Shown: piece by piece, positions 1 through 45,468 of the stretch
Position numbering within the stretch: position 1 is the first letter of the stretch
Layout: each line of letters starts with the position of its first letter
Origin: Nectonema munidae
Taxonomy: Eukaryota > Nematomorpha > Nectonematoida > Nectonematidae
Length of the DNA stretch: 64,000 nucleotides
Assembly (NCBI GenBank): GCA_030549495.1
Contig: JAUIRK010000052.1
Location: 620,001-684,000 of the forward strand
Direction: 5' to 3'
Notes under the pieces: generated by a model
What the model saw: the letters and a program-made list of their open reading frames with translations, nothing else
Told to the model about the DNA's origin: nothing
The model's database searches: none
Program-made: the position numbers and the translations under genes

Positions 1-10
1 ATCACCAAAT

Positions 11-33763
<33,753 letters not shown>

Positions 33764-33776
33764 CGTGGAAGACTGC
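33764..33776 (-). other. ALDH1L1: 5' UTR end of exon 1 with acceptor site
   Basis: Upstream of the start codon the minus strand reads a long T/C tract, then TTTTTGCAG, then nine bases, then ATG. This is a strong splice acceptor and implies a separate non-coding leader exon and promoter further upstream (above 33776), which I could not locate. Confidence 0.7.
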
Positions 33777-34735
33777 AAAAAGAGTGTGAGGTAAAATAGA
33801 TAATAAAAAAAAGAATACTTTATATTTGCTGGCACACACCTATTGATTTTACCTTTACTCTTAACTGATATAAATACTAATTATATGTTTCACCGAGAAA
33901 AGCAACTTCTAGAAATTGATTTAATGAAACATTTTAATTTATGTGATGAAAAATTGGAAATAAAATAAAATTATTTGAACTTCGAGCTTTCGACAATAAA
34001 ACAAATTATTTTTTTTATATAAATCTACTTAAGTCGTCTTCTTTTTCTGAAATTATGGGAAGAGATATGGCAAATGCCATATGATATAAACACCATATTT
34101 TGTTTGATATCACTGCTGATTTTTAAATTTTGACAATATTATAGACAGCAAAGGTTAAAGAAGAAGAAAACAGAAAAGCATGTAACAAAAATATATGTCA
34201 GTTTCAACATAACATTTTTCATTTCTGGTTTCATACATTATCTAAACCTAATTATAATATTTATAATTATGCAACACCAACTTTTATTTTAAATATTATA
34301 AATCTCCAACTTCAAATTATGTAAGACTGCTTTAGAATCTATAAATAATGTTAAGTGTGATGATGTACTTTATTTCAAGGTCGTTTGTATATGTCGGGTT
34401 TGAATAGGTATTGAAAGAAGTGAGGAATCTTAAAAGCTTCTACTTTATGTTGCAAAGAAAAATATTTGATTATTTTCTTCAACATAACATATTAAAATAT
34501 TTTATTGGTTTGTATTTTGTATTTTAATGTCTTTCTTACATTGTCTGCAAAAAGATTTTACCTTTTCATCTAAGCCTAATAGCTTCTTTTTTTTTAATTC
34601 TTGCCCAATGAACACACCACCATTATTACACGACATTATAGTTGCACAGTAAGCTCTCAATCCCAACACAACTGCACAGATTTTATCAAGTCAAATTACC
34701 GTGTTTGTAATTCTGATTGAATCAACCTTCTAGCT

Positions 34736-35935
34736 CAGTGCTTTTCAAACTGGAGTCCGGTGTGCCACGAAGAAGTTCCAATGGGATAGGGGACACTGAG
34801 TGAATCGTTTTTCGCAAAATATTGCACCCATATTGGGTCAATTGGCATTTTTGCCAATAAATCACATTTAAAAAGAATAAATAAGTCAGTCTTTGAATTG
34901 AGTACTATTTTTTTTAATTGCTTTTCAGGCCTAATTCGTAAATGTTCATTTTTCTTAATGGCTAAAAAATGAAATATGACCGACTCACGCTTTAAATTTC
35001 GTTTTGCTGCATTAAAGTCTGGTGGGGAAAAGGAACATAAGTGTACTTTGTGTTCTGAAGTGTTAGCATCAAGTGAAACAAATTTAACTAAAGCAAATGC
35101 TTTCAACGTAAAGAAAATTATTTCGAATTTGAAAAAATCTTGCTGAACTCAAACGTGAGGTAGCTTTCCAAAGGAAAAGTTTCAAAGCGATGCTACGGAA
35201 AGAAATTCAACCATTTCTGCAGGGCGAAGACATGCATGTAAACTTTTCGGATGTCCATTTTCGTATGTTCCTATCGTTTTTAGTGAACATATTTGAATCA
35301 TGAATTCCCTTAAACTTTCGCTGCAAGGAAGAGATTACTGTACTCCATTATCATAAACAGCTGTTGATAAAGAGATCAAATTATGACATTCTTAGACAAG
35401 AAAAATTTTGCTCGGTTTTCAAACATATTTGTTGATGAAAATAAGATTTTCATTAATGAAGATGTTCTGGAGGTGAAACACGGTGTAGCATATCTTAGGC
35501 AAGAAAGCGGTACACAAGGTGTTTTTGTGAAATATCTCATAACGATTTTTCGATTGAAATGGAAAAGTCCTGTGCTGATCTTGCAAAATTACTCTGATTC
35601 GATTTCCCACTCCATATGAGTGTGAACAAGCGTTTTCCATGCTACTTGCGATTGAAACCAAAAAACAGATTGGAAGTGAGTAATGCTATGAGACTTGCAG
35701 TGACCAAAACAAAGCCAAACGTAGACAACTGGTTTAGATAAAGCAGATGCATACATCCTATTAACATTGATTGGATTATTCAGACAATTTTTGAATAAAT
35801 AATTGTCAATTTTTTAGTACAGTACTTTTATCTTGATTTATTTTTTTAAAATGAAATCCTGAAATATTAAAATTTTTTAAAGTGACCGACACGCGGAAAT
35901 TTTTTAGATTTGTTATACTCTAACCTAGTGACGGT
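34736..35935 (+). mobile_element. decayed hAT transposon (ZBED-like)
   Basis: Starts CAGTGCTTTTCAAACTGG after TTCTAGCT. Broken plus-strand frames include C-T-L-C-S-E-V-L-A-S (BED-finger-like, about 35045) and near 35595 F-P-T-P-Y-E-C-E-Q-A-F-S-M-L, the hAT C-terminal dimerisation block. The right end has diverged and its boundary is approximate. The long minus-strand frame at 34735-35106 is a shadow. Confidence 0.7.
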
Positions 35936-36179
35936 TTTATACCATGACCCTAAAAATGATCTCTTGTAAATCTTTAGAGAACAGAATTTTTGGTTGAGCT
36001 GATTCTATCTTTCGTGTTCTAAGGTTAAAATGTATTTTGTCTTCTAAAGAACCCATATGGAAAGGGTTGTATTAAAAGACTTATTGGTAACACAGTCCGA
36101 CATTAGTCGACAACCTCGATATCAGATACAATATTCATTAGGAACTAAAAGATTATTCTCAGACTCTCTTCGGACTAAT

Positions 36180-36305
36180 TGTCAATAAGCATGATTCATA
36201 TCAAATGACCCCCCGCCCCCCTCCCCTGATTGGGGCACCTAGCAAAAATTGAAGGGCACTGCACCACATAACCCGTCCTGGCTACACCACAGCTCCGCCG
36301 ACTCC
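36180..36305 (+). mobile_element. hAT right-end fragment
   Basis: A C-rich patch, then CCTGGCTACACCACAG, resembling the terminus at 37560-37577. No coding sequence. A second, more degraded copy of the same family. Confidence 0.4.
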
Positions 36306-37207
36306 GAAACCTTGGTTGATTTATTAACGTCCCTGATTCTTCATACATCAATATAAATTTCGAATAAGGCTTACTAAGGAGAGTTGTTTTGAATTCAAAA
36401 ACGAGCGCGACTTCGATAAAAGTGAAAGCAAATTTGATTGGTTCAAGGAAGAAAAACTTAATTTAAAGAAACCAAGCATATCATTTGGAATACTAAAAAA
36501 AATTAAAAAATTCTTTGAAAAATAGCAAGTTTTATTTAGATTTTATTTTGTTTTTATATGCTGCAGAGGCCTCTACCAAGAACATACTAAATTTCACAAC
36601 ATTCGGCCATTCGCCCACTTCGAAGCGAAAATAAAATTCAGGCAGGCAATTTTTTAGAAAATAGTTTGGCATCGTATAAATAAATAAACATTCAAATATT
36701 TTTTCAGAAATTTATTTTTTACCTAAGAATTTAATGTATTCAAAATTTCAATAAAGGTACATTTAATCATAAATCTCAGCTGAAAGATCACATATTTTTA
36801 ATAAAATTAAAGATTTGTTTAAACTCAATAAATCTATTTTTTAATATGGAATCTGATTTTTAGGAAGAATATATTAAACATGAATGGAATGAAATTAAAA
36901 AAAAAGATATTAGAAATGTTTTTACTTCATAGTGCACGATTTTTAAATTTTTTACAATCTCAGTGGGAGATTTTAAAAAAAGGTAGTGGAACCCTAATCT
37001 AGGCTGTTCAATATAAGGATGTTTGGCTACATATCAATTTTTAAATATAATCCTTTGAAAGACCTAATATAGAGTGAATCATTGTTAAATTTTTAAATAA
37101 AAGAACATCACATAATGATTAAATTATATTGATAAAAAATAATAAACTATATTTATTTGATCAATGTGGAATTATTTTCAGAGCTTGGAATTATTGTCAA
37201 TAATTTT

Positions 37208-37577
37208 CTAAAAGTACTCTATGTACTATGGGGCAAGCCCGCCTCCAAAGTCTGGCTCTTACGAGCATTGAGAAAGAAGTTATCGATTGTGTTGATTTTG
37301 ACGAAGTCATTGATAATTTTACTGCTGCTAAAACATGAAAAATGAACATCTAAAGGAGACTGTCTTCGACTGAGTCAGTGTATATCTGAATTATGTGGCT
37401 TAATAAAAATGTTAGCATTTTTTTTCTAAATCACTTTTTAAGCAAGAATGGGGTGGGAATGAGTGAGAAAATCCACTCAGGACCTTTGCCCTGGGGCGCC
37501 ACGATCCATTGATACTGCCCTGCTTCCCCCCCCCCTCCCCCCCCCCCTTAACTTTTTTCTGGCTACGCCGCTGGCAC
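37208..37577 (+). mobile_element. 3' end of a ZMYM-like hAT transposon
   Basis: The frame L-T-S-I-E-K-E-V-I-D followed by D-F-D-E-V-I-D-N-F matches the C-terminus of hAT transposases of the ZMYM-like group. About 240 bp later the sequence ends CTGGCTACGCCGCTG, a common hAT terminal repeat, preceded by poly-C runs (37525-37548). A similar right-end fragment lies at 36215-36300. Confidence 0.6.
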
Positions 37578-40329
37578 TGAGATATAATAATTAAGAAACT
37601 TCATCTTTACAAATATATAGAGAAATATTAAGTAAACGGAAAGTAAAATATTTTTATGTTCAAGATGTCAGTAAATCGAGTTACAGTTTCAGACAATACA
37701 GTTCATACTTTAGTATAGTATTTTCTCGATTAAGTAGCTAACACTTTATTATAAACCAATCCAATGGCTTTTTTGCAAACATTTTAATTTACTAATAGTG
37801 AAATGGACCCAATGTTTAACACTATAATATAAGCTTGATATATTTTATATCTATCGACAACTAATTTTTATACTCATACAATACTCCCTTTAAACAATTA
37901 AGCCTGTTTTGAATATGAGTTATATGATTTTTCCAATTTAGTTTACTGTCAATTAGAAGGCCCATGAAGCCAACATTCTGATGATAGTTAATATTCAAAT
38001 GAGGTGCAAGTAAGATTTATTTGTAAAAAACATAATTTTGTCAGTTTTTATGCTAGTATTAAGGAAAAAACTATATGAATATACAAAAAATATATCTAAA
38101 TTATAAAAAAACTTCAGTAAAAAATTCTATAACCAATTTTAATGTTTTTGAAGCTAAATTTTTTGCCCTTTGATCAGTGTTTCTTTTTGTCAACATTTTA
38201 TCAATATAACACCTATTTCTAGATAGAAAAATAAATAAAATGAACTATTAATAAGCTTGAAAATATAGGATTTAAAATATCGTTTATTAAAATTCTTTAA
38301 ATACATCAACAAACTAACAAAGACATCATCATAAAATTATACTTGAAGTAAACAATAAATTTTTTAGAAAAAATGATTTCAAATAAAATTATATTTATTG
38401 ATAAATATTTAACCTAAATAAAATGATTATTTTTAAATCATTTGAAATTTGTAGCAATTGATTATAGATGTTAGCTCCATTGTTGAAGTTATTAATAAAT
38501 AACCAAAAGAGAGTGTCTCAAATGTGTCGTATACTTGGATCCTATAATGCATCAATTAAACACAATTTGTTATCAGAACAGTGAAGGAAATTTAATCGTT
38601 TTGTAGGTTGAAAGAGCATTAGTATAGACAGAGAACATCAGTTGTAAGCTTAAGCTTTACGATGATAAATTTCCTTTGATTATCGGTTTTAGAGGATACA
38701 AAACGTTTCTTTAATCTCCACAAAGATGGATAAAATTTTTAAGATATATCCAATTTAATTAATTCTCAAAAATAAAATAAAATTTTAGACTACATCTTAT
38801 CTGCTAATTTCGAAAAAAGATCATATTAAGTTCTATTAGTTTATTTTATTACTCCAATTATTACACAACACAAAAATCTTTCAATAATGGACAAAACATT
38901 TACTCAATCACTCAAAAATAGACATTTCATAAGAACAAACGAAAAAGGTAATACTTCATATCACTTCATAACTTTAAGCTTTTATTCAACATCCCTTTAT
39001 GATTTGAAGAAAATATTCACAACAATCACGAATTTTATCAAATCAAAAATTTCCTATAAGTTTATTAATATTTTCTCTATTCGATACAAAGAAAACAGAG
39101 TAGTATAAGTTTTGTTTCATTTTCTATTTCGATTGAAGTAAATATTTAATTATGTAATACATTGTATTGCCTCAAATTGGAAAATTTGAATTTCGGTAAA
39201 AGCTTAATTCTCGTTTCCTAAGTTTCAAAGCTCATACCATAATAAAAAATTTCTTATTTTAACTAAGTAATATATTTCATGGAGTTTTTTAACCTTAATC
39301 ATTAGCCATTTTTTTTCTTAATCTATATTAACGACAACCTCATTTCATAAATATCAAAAGCTCACTGCCAACATATTCATACTACATGAAAAGTAGTAAC
39401 GGTGTTTTTACATAAACTTACCAAAACTGCAAAATGAATAAAAATACAATTTTAATACAAAATTTCAGCTGACCTACGAATTTAAAGAGTTTATGAATTA
39501 TATTTTTATTTTAACATTTTTTATACATTTATATACAAATTTAGATAATTTAAATGTATACGTTTAAAAAGTTATAAAATTTATCAATAATAAATGTATT
39601 CATGCCCGTAACCAGACGGGGCTATGAGTGGGCAGTTGACCCCCCTTAATTTATCAGATTATAAATAATTCAATAAAATTTCGAAAATATTTACATACAA
39701 TTAAAATTGTTTAATCAATTTAGATAAATCTTAGAACATATGAAATTTCCCTTCTACAAATGATTAATTTAATGATAAAGAGAACATAGGATATAAATAT
39801 TTAGAAACTCTGATTGTAATCTTTTTTGAATTTAGTCTTTCATAAAAAAAATTCTATTAACCTGCGCATGCCACGGTGAATATGCAGTAAACCGATACCA
39901 CCATAATGGAGTAAAAAGCCTATGTTTGGTCTAAAAAAATTCCAATATAGAATATATAGATTTCGTTGATTTTTCGAACAAATGAGTTGAATTTTTAACT
40001 ATTTTTGTCATTTTTATATGAATCAAAAATTTTCAAAACTTCGATGATATTATTCGAAATAAAATATTTTTCTTCTTTTTCTTATTTTTACTTAGCGCCA
40101 TCTATAACACAAATCTAAAAAACACAAAAGTTTGAGTTTCTGTATTTAGTCGTTTTACGGGTTCGAAGTTATAAACTTTGGTGTAAATAAACAATAAATG
40201 ATACATGGTGAAAAATATATATAAACATAGAAATGTATAGGATAACATAAAAATGAAAAACATGACATAATGAATATTTTGAGTTTGTAAAAAATATGGT
40301 TGCGAAGAAGTATTATTATAAATCCCGAA
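37578..40329. other. AT-rich intergenic stretch
   Basis: No gene. A GC-rich patch at 39601-39650 (CCCGTAACCAGACGGGG) looks like a lone transposon end. Promoter elements of ALDH1L, which may lie anywhere upstream of 33776, could not be identified. Confidence 0.5.
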
Positions 40330-40530
40330 ATATTCGAAAAATAGTAGAATGTAGTAAAGAATGATTGAAGCCTTTTTCAAAAAAAGTTGTTATGTGGTAT
40401 CCTTTACAATCATATTCAAAATTTATAACAATTTTCGAAAGTGACAACTGTTTACTTGCTTGGTTTGTAAAAGAAAAGCATTTACGACATCTTTTGTCTA
40501 TGAATAGCGATCCGTTTTTACGAGCAGCAA
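40330..40530 (-). mobile_element. piggyBac-like C-terminal fragment, opposite strand
   Basis: The minus strand reads R-C-R-K-C-F-S-F-T-N-Q-A-S-K and later Y-D-C-K-G-Y and F-F-E-K, resembling the Cys-rich tail of piggyBac transposases. It abuts fragment A head to head, implying two insertions or an inversion. Confidence 0.45.
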
Positions 40531-40770
40531 TGGGAAAATGAATGTTTACTTTAATAATATTTTTATTCGTTTTGATAATTTTGAACATAGAAATCAAAAT
40601 GATAAATTGTCTGCTGTCAGAGTGATTCATGATAACTTTTTTGAAAACTGTTACAGATACTCGACCCCACTAGATGCCATCACTATTGATGAACAACTAG
40701 TGAAGTTTAGAGGAGGATGGTCAGTCAAAATATATGAAAAAAGTAAACCTAAAGTTTTAAATTAATTTTT
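40530..40770 (+). mobile_element. piggyBac transposase fragment A
   Basis: R-F-D-N-F-E-H-R-N, D-K-L-S-A-V-R, A-I-T-I-D-E-Q-L-V-K-F-R-G-G: the piggyBac core around the second catalytic Asp. Stops after 75 codons. Confidence 0.8.
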
Positions 40771-40989
40771 TATAATTCAATTTCAAATTAATAATTTATT
40801 TTAGTTTTATGCGGAGAATAATCCTTTTATGTATATTTAACTTATTCTATGTATATTTAAATTTGTTTTGATCTATTTGGGTGAATTTGGGTATATTCGG
40901 GTAAAAAGTCTCACCCGTTGGACATAATTAAAAATCAATAATTTAGATATATCATAAAAGGAGCTTTTAATTTGATAAGAAATTTCCTA

Positions 40990-42093
40990 ACAAGAAGGTC
41001 CACTGCAACCTAATACATTCTGCAAGAAGGTCTAATACATTATTTTCTTTCTTTTGATGATAAAAGCATTAGAAATCCAAATGACAAACTTGCTGCCATG
41101 AGATTTTTACACTATCACTTCTATAAAGTTTTTTCTGAATATTGGATTCCTGATACTGCTGTGACTATTGATGAGAAATTGGTTAGTTTCAGAGGAAATT
41201 TCAAATCCAAATTTACGATCCGAAAAAATCAGGTCATTATGGTATTAAAATTGATCAAATAAACGATTCAAAAAGCTTTTATTACATGAAACCTAAAATA
41301 TATTTTTTCGCTATTTCTATAGTAAAACGACTTGTTTCCGATTTAAATTTCCCAATGGGTACTGGTATTTATATGGATAGGTTCTTCACTTCTCATAAAA
41401 TAGCTAGGTGGGCCCTTATGGAAAACAACACTTTATGTGGGGCTCTGATGTCTACGAAAAGATTTATCCCGAAAATTTTACAGCCGAAAAACTACCTAAA
41501 AAACTCAAGCTAAATGAGTGTGAAACTCGTGTAGTTTATTCAAAAGATGCTTCTCTCTCGGCATACATTACGAAACGAAACTTCAAAGTTGTTTACATTT
41601 TAACGTCGCAACACCGAAAAAAAAATTGAAATAACTTCTATTGCCGGCAAACCTGAATCAATGATTGAATATAACAAGCATAACAGTGGAGTAGATGTTG
41701 GCAACCGGATGCTCAAGCAATATCGTAGCTACAAGCCTTGTAGAAGGTGGCCGATGGCGATATTCAGCAATTATTTGTCATGGCTTGCCTGAACTCCTTT
41801 ATCATATCCAAGTTCAACTTCCCGCAAGATTTTCCTTCTATAAAAAGATGAGGAAGAAAAATTTTCATAAAAAGGCTCTCTCTCTACTTTTACCGGAAGA
41901 ATCAATGAGAGTAAGATCTAATATAGCCCAAACAAACTTGAAAACTAAATCCCCCCTCAACTTTTATGGCTTTTCCCAACCAAGTCCATCTTCAGCTTCT
42001 TCCACCAGAGGATTTTGTTTTTTATGCTTACCCATGAAAAAACGAAGCACCAGAAAATGTTCGAAATGCTGCATTCAAACTTGCAAATTACAC
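40990..42093 (+). mobile_element. piggyBac transposase fragment B
   Basis: A second piggyBac copy: D-K-L-A-A-M-R, A-V-T-I-D-E-K-L-V-S-F-R-G (about 41170), then G-T-G-I-Y-M-D-R-F-F-T-S (third Asp region, about 41360) and a C-terminal C-F-L-C ... C-S-K-C-C zinc cluster (42010-42075). Frameshifts near 41230, 41505 and 41690. The hAT at 42099 interrupts its 3' side. Confidence 0.85.
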
Positions 42094-42098
42094 TCTAA

Positions 42099-42857
42099 GG
42101 GGTAGGCAACCTCCGTCCCGCGGGCCAAATACGGCCCGCCAAACGTTTTCATCCGGCCCGCCGATCTTTTAATTTTAGTTAATAGAATCTGGCCCGCATA
42201 CCTACAAGAAATTAAAAACAGATTATTTATTTATGTATTTGTTTTCGTACTAGACGAGCTTAAAACACGTATCTCAAAATTTGAAGCATTTCTCTTGCTT
42301 TGGATGAAAGCACAGACAGAAAGACACAGCACAGGTGTCTATTTTTATTAGAGGTGTTACTCAAGATCTTCAAGTTTTTGAGGAATTCCTCCAACTTATC
42401 CTACTTCGCGACACTGTCACGGGACAAAATATTTTTTCAGCGTTGCTCTTGAAATTAATTACGCATATTCAAAGAGTTGTGGCTATGTTCGGTAGCACTT
42501 ACTGCTGTGAGCAGTTATTTTCGAAAATGAATTACACCAAGTCTTACCTTCACTCTCAACTCTCAGACCGCCACTTTAATGACGTTTTTAGCTTGTCTAC
42601 CTCAAGCATTGATCCAGACATCACAAAACTTCTTAATAGAAAACAGTACCAACAGTCTCATTGATTTGTAGTTTTGAATAAATTACTTTGTACTATTTTG
42701 TTTTTACCAATTATTATAATCATTTAATGATAAAGCATGTAAAAATATATTATAAATATTATAAAAATTAAAGTAAATCTGATATTTTGCTTCTTTGGCC
42801 CGTGAGCTCATTTCAAATGTCCCATCTGGCCCTCACCCTGAAAAGATTGCCTACCCC
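42099..42857 (+). mobile_element. hAT element inserted at the end of a piggyBac
   Basis: Ends GGGGTAGGCAACC and GATTGCCTACCCC with CTCTAA on both sides. CGGCCCGC-rich subterminal regions. A frame at 42335-42664 holds M-F-G-S-T-Y-C-C-E-Q-L-F-S-K-M, the hAT dimerisation block, so an internally deleted copy retains only the transposase C-terminus. Confidence 0.85.
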
Positions 42858-43336
42858 TTCTCTAAACTAATATGCGATAATTGCTTCTAATTTTACGTAA
42901 GTGTCCTTTTTTGCCTTTTGTATGCTTTGCAAATCAAAATTGTAATAAAAGCTTTTGTCCTTAACTTGAAAACACTACGATAGTATATTTCCAGAAGTGA
43001 AAATAAATTTTTTAAAATATTTTTTAACAAAAGAGAGTGGATAATTATGTATTTGTGTGATGCGAATGTGCAACTACATAACTATGGAAAGTCATTAAGT
43101 CGAATAAAAACTTAAATAGTTCTATTTTTGAAATATGAAATTTAATTTCCTTTTTCTTTTATGAAAGTAAATGTTTAAAATTAAATTTACATAATAGAAT
43201 TACTAAAAGTGTTATGGAAAATTCTTTCGCATTAGCAAGTTAAAGTTTGATCTGGAGTAGATTGCCATATGTCTGTAAAGCGAAGATTAAAAAGCAACTG
43301 GTATAGAATTTGAACGTGTTTCTGCATCTGTTATCT

Positions 43337-44174
43337 CAGTAGTTATTAACCTAGAGGTCGTGACGCCTTTGGGGGTCGTTTGGAGTTTTTGCAAGGGTCA
43401 TGAAAAACTTTTGCTATTAAAAAGTGTATCCTCACGAACGTCTTCCATCAGTTGCAAAACTATTTCTATTTGATGTATTCATTAATCCTGATTGTATGAT
43501 GCAATCAATTAATAATTTTGCTCTTAAAATCAAACATCATTTTAAATCTCACACATGTTGCTTGCAATCCAGCAATTGAAAACTATTTTCCGAAGTTAAA
43601 TAGCCGTTCTAATGACATTTGGATCACCACACCTTTTTCAGTGAGCTAAAGTAGCATTGATGATGCTGCCAAAGTGGAGTTTTTTCAAATAAGAGAAGAC
43701 AGTCAATTAAAACTCGATTTTTCCGAGCAAGCACTTCTATCATTCTGGACCAAATTAAAAACCGTTTATCATATTCTTTCCAAACGTGCTATGATTTTTT
43801 TGATACAGTCACCTTCAACTTATCGTTGCAAGACTGGATTTTGTGCAATGATGTCTTTAAAAACAAGTGCACGTAATAAGCTTGCAATTGATTCAGACAC
43901 GAGATGCTGTCTGTCGAGCATTACACCATGTTTGGAAAAACTTTTGTCTGACAAACAATACCAGCCTTCGAATTAAATTATACTGAATTTGTCAGTTTAT
44001 ATTAATTTAAATAAATTTTTTCAATTAAACTTTCTAACAAGTGTTTGTATTATAAAATATAACATGTAAATTTTCTTGTTTACAAAAACTAAATCAAAAA
44101 TAATTTTATAGGGGTCATAAAAAATTTTTCATAATATTTAGGGGTAAACAGATCATAAAGGCTAAGAACCACTA
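43337..44174 (+). mobile_element. internally deleted hAT (ZBED5/FAM200-like)
   Basis: Ends CAGTAGTTATTAACC and GGCTAAGAACCACTA. 8-bp flanks TGTTATCT (43329-43336) / TGTTAGCT (44175-44182), 7 of 8. The open frame 43674-43976 contains L-S-F-W-T-K-L-K-T-V-Y, C-A-M-M-S-L-K-T-S-A-R-N and L-L-S-D-K-Q-Y-Q, the transposase C-terminus. Intact over 100 codons but lacks the catalytic core. Confidence 0.88.
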
Positions 44175-44182
44175 TGTTAGCT

Positions 44183-45168
44183 TGTTAGATTGCTTAGAAG
44201 TTCTTTGTTTTTAAGATCATATTTTCAAAAAAAGAAGTGCTAAATATTTTATAAAAGATTTTATGGACGCAGATATTTCGTTTTTTTCTTTTTACTTTAT
44301 AAATTTTTGACGTTTTTTTTTCAAAAACCGGTTTTACCCGATTTTGAAAGAAACGTTGGTTCTAAGATAACGCCTTTTGAGTTTTTGGGTTTTTTTACAT
44401 CTTTAGCTTCAGTATAATCGATTTCTTTTTAGAAAAATATTTTTATCATAAGTTATCATATTTTTATCCGTTTAATTGTGTAAACTTCATATTACTACTC
44501 TGTTAAAAATTTTGTTATTTCAAAAATACCACTTCTTTGTTTGTAAAGAGGCATCCAAGCTGTAAATTTTGTGGTTTTAAACATTATTCTAGAATTTTTG
44601 AACAGATGTGCAAACTATTTTTCATGCAAAGCAAGGGTATGTCTTACAATTTATGAATCTGTGATACTAGTTCTGATTTGTTTGAAATAAGCCAGTGGAC
44701 GTGTCTAAAAAATATTTGAAAGATTTTTACTTTTTTATGCAAAAAAATTTCTCTCTTCATAGATTTTGCACAAGTGTACACTTTTTGAAGTATCTTTTCA
44801 AAGTAAAAATTACCAAGCTAAATAAAAAAGCAAATTTGAACATTTTTATACATTTAATATGTTTTGCCTTTTAAAACATTTTCATAAAAAAAACTATGTT
44901 AAATTTTTTGAGATTTTATTTGACACGCCATTTAATAATGCGTAAAGAAGTATAAAATTCGAACGAATACATTTCATCTCTCATTAAAATTTTTGTAATG
45001 CAAAATATTCCTTCCATATAAATAAATAGGTTTTATTAGTCAAACTCTTTTTTCGTCAAATACGTCAAACCGTATACAGAATTTTCATTAAAAGGCATCG
45101 ATTCTGCAAATTGATTATCGCCGGAGTTGAGATGCGAAGAAAAAGAACTTTCTTGTAAAATCCAATTC
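44183..45168. other. intergenic stretch and kinase 3' UTR
   Basis: Beyond the kinase polyadenylation signal the DNA is T-rich with no recognisable element. Confidence 0.6.
45032..45037 (-). terminator. polyadenylation signal of the SBK-like gene
   Basis: AATAAA on the minus strand, about 130 nt after the TAA stop; first canonical signal downstream in a T-rich context. Confidence 0.6.
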
Positions 45169-45468
45169 TTAATCTAAACAAGAAGAATGACGAAAATGGG
45201 GCACAAATCGTTGGAAAAAGGAACAAACTTTGGTGTTGCGATCTTCCTCTGAATATTGGGTGGGTATGCGACAACTTTGCAAGATTTCTTCAAACGGCAG
45301 CATGCACGGCTTGCAGATGTTTTCATCGGAGCCAATCACTTCTTTGTCAAGGGACGTTTTAAACGCTCCGCTCCAATTAAAGTTCTTGTCTTCTTTGAGC
45401 CATGATCGGTTTAGTATGCATTGAATATATTTTACTCCTTCCCTGTTTTCTTCATCTGTATCACATAA
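45169..45468 (-). CDS. SBK-like kinase, terminal exon
   Basis: Acceptor AATTTTTTAG|TTA; 99 codons then TAA. It finishes the kinase fold (Y-I-Q-C-I-L-N-R-S-W-L) and adds a roughly 75-residue tail with C-K-P-C-M-L and R-F-V-P-H-F-R-H-S. The assignment rests on phase 0 continuity with the preceding exon and the typical R-x-W-L end of SBK kinase domains. Confidence 0.8.
   Translation of the reverse strand, partial: LCDTDEENREGVKYIQCILNRSWLKEDKNFNWSGAFKTSLDKEVIGSDENICKPCMLPFEEILQSCRIPTQYSEEDRNTKVCSFFQRFVPHFRHSSCLD

Noticed and set aside
33764..33835. N-terminal extension of ALDH1L from an upstream in-frame Met
   Set aside because: The extension is translated pyrimidine tract followed by a strong acceptor; it is intron sequence.
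34735..35106. Minus-strand 123-codon frame
   Set aside because: It overlaps the plus-strand hAT transposase remnants and starts at the hAT end; a shadow frame.
43674..43976. Host ZBED-like gene from the intact 100-codon frame
   Set aside because: It lies between hAT terminal repeats with an 8-bp duplication and lacks the catalytic core and BED finger; an internally deleted transposon is simpler.
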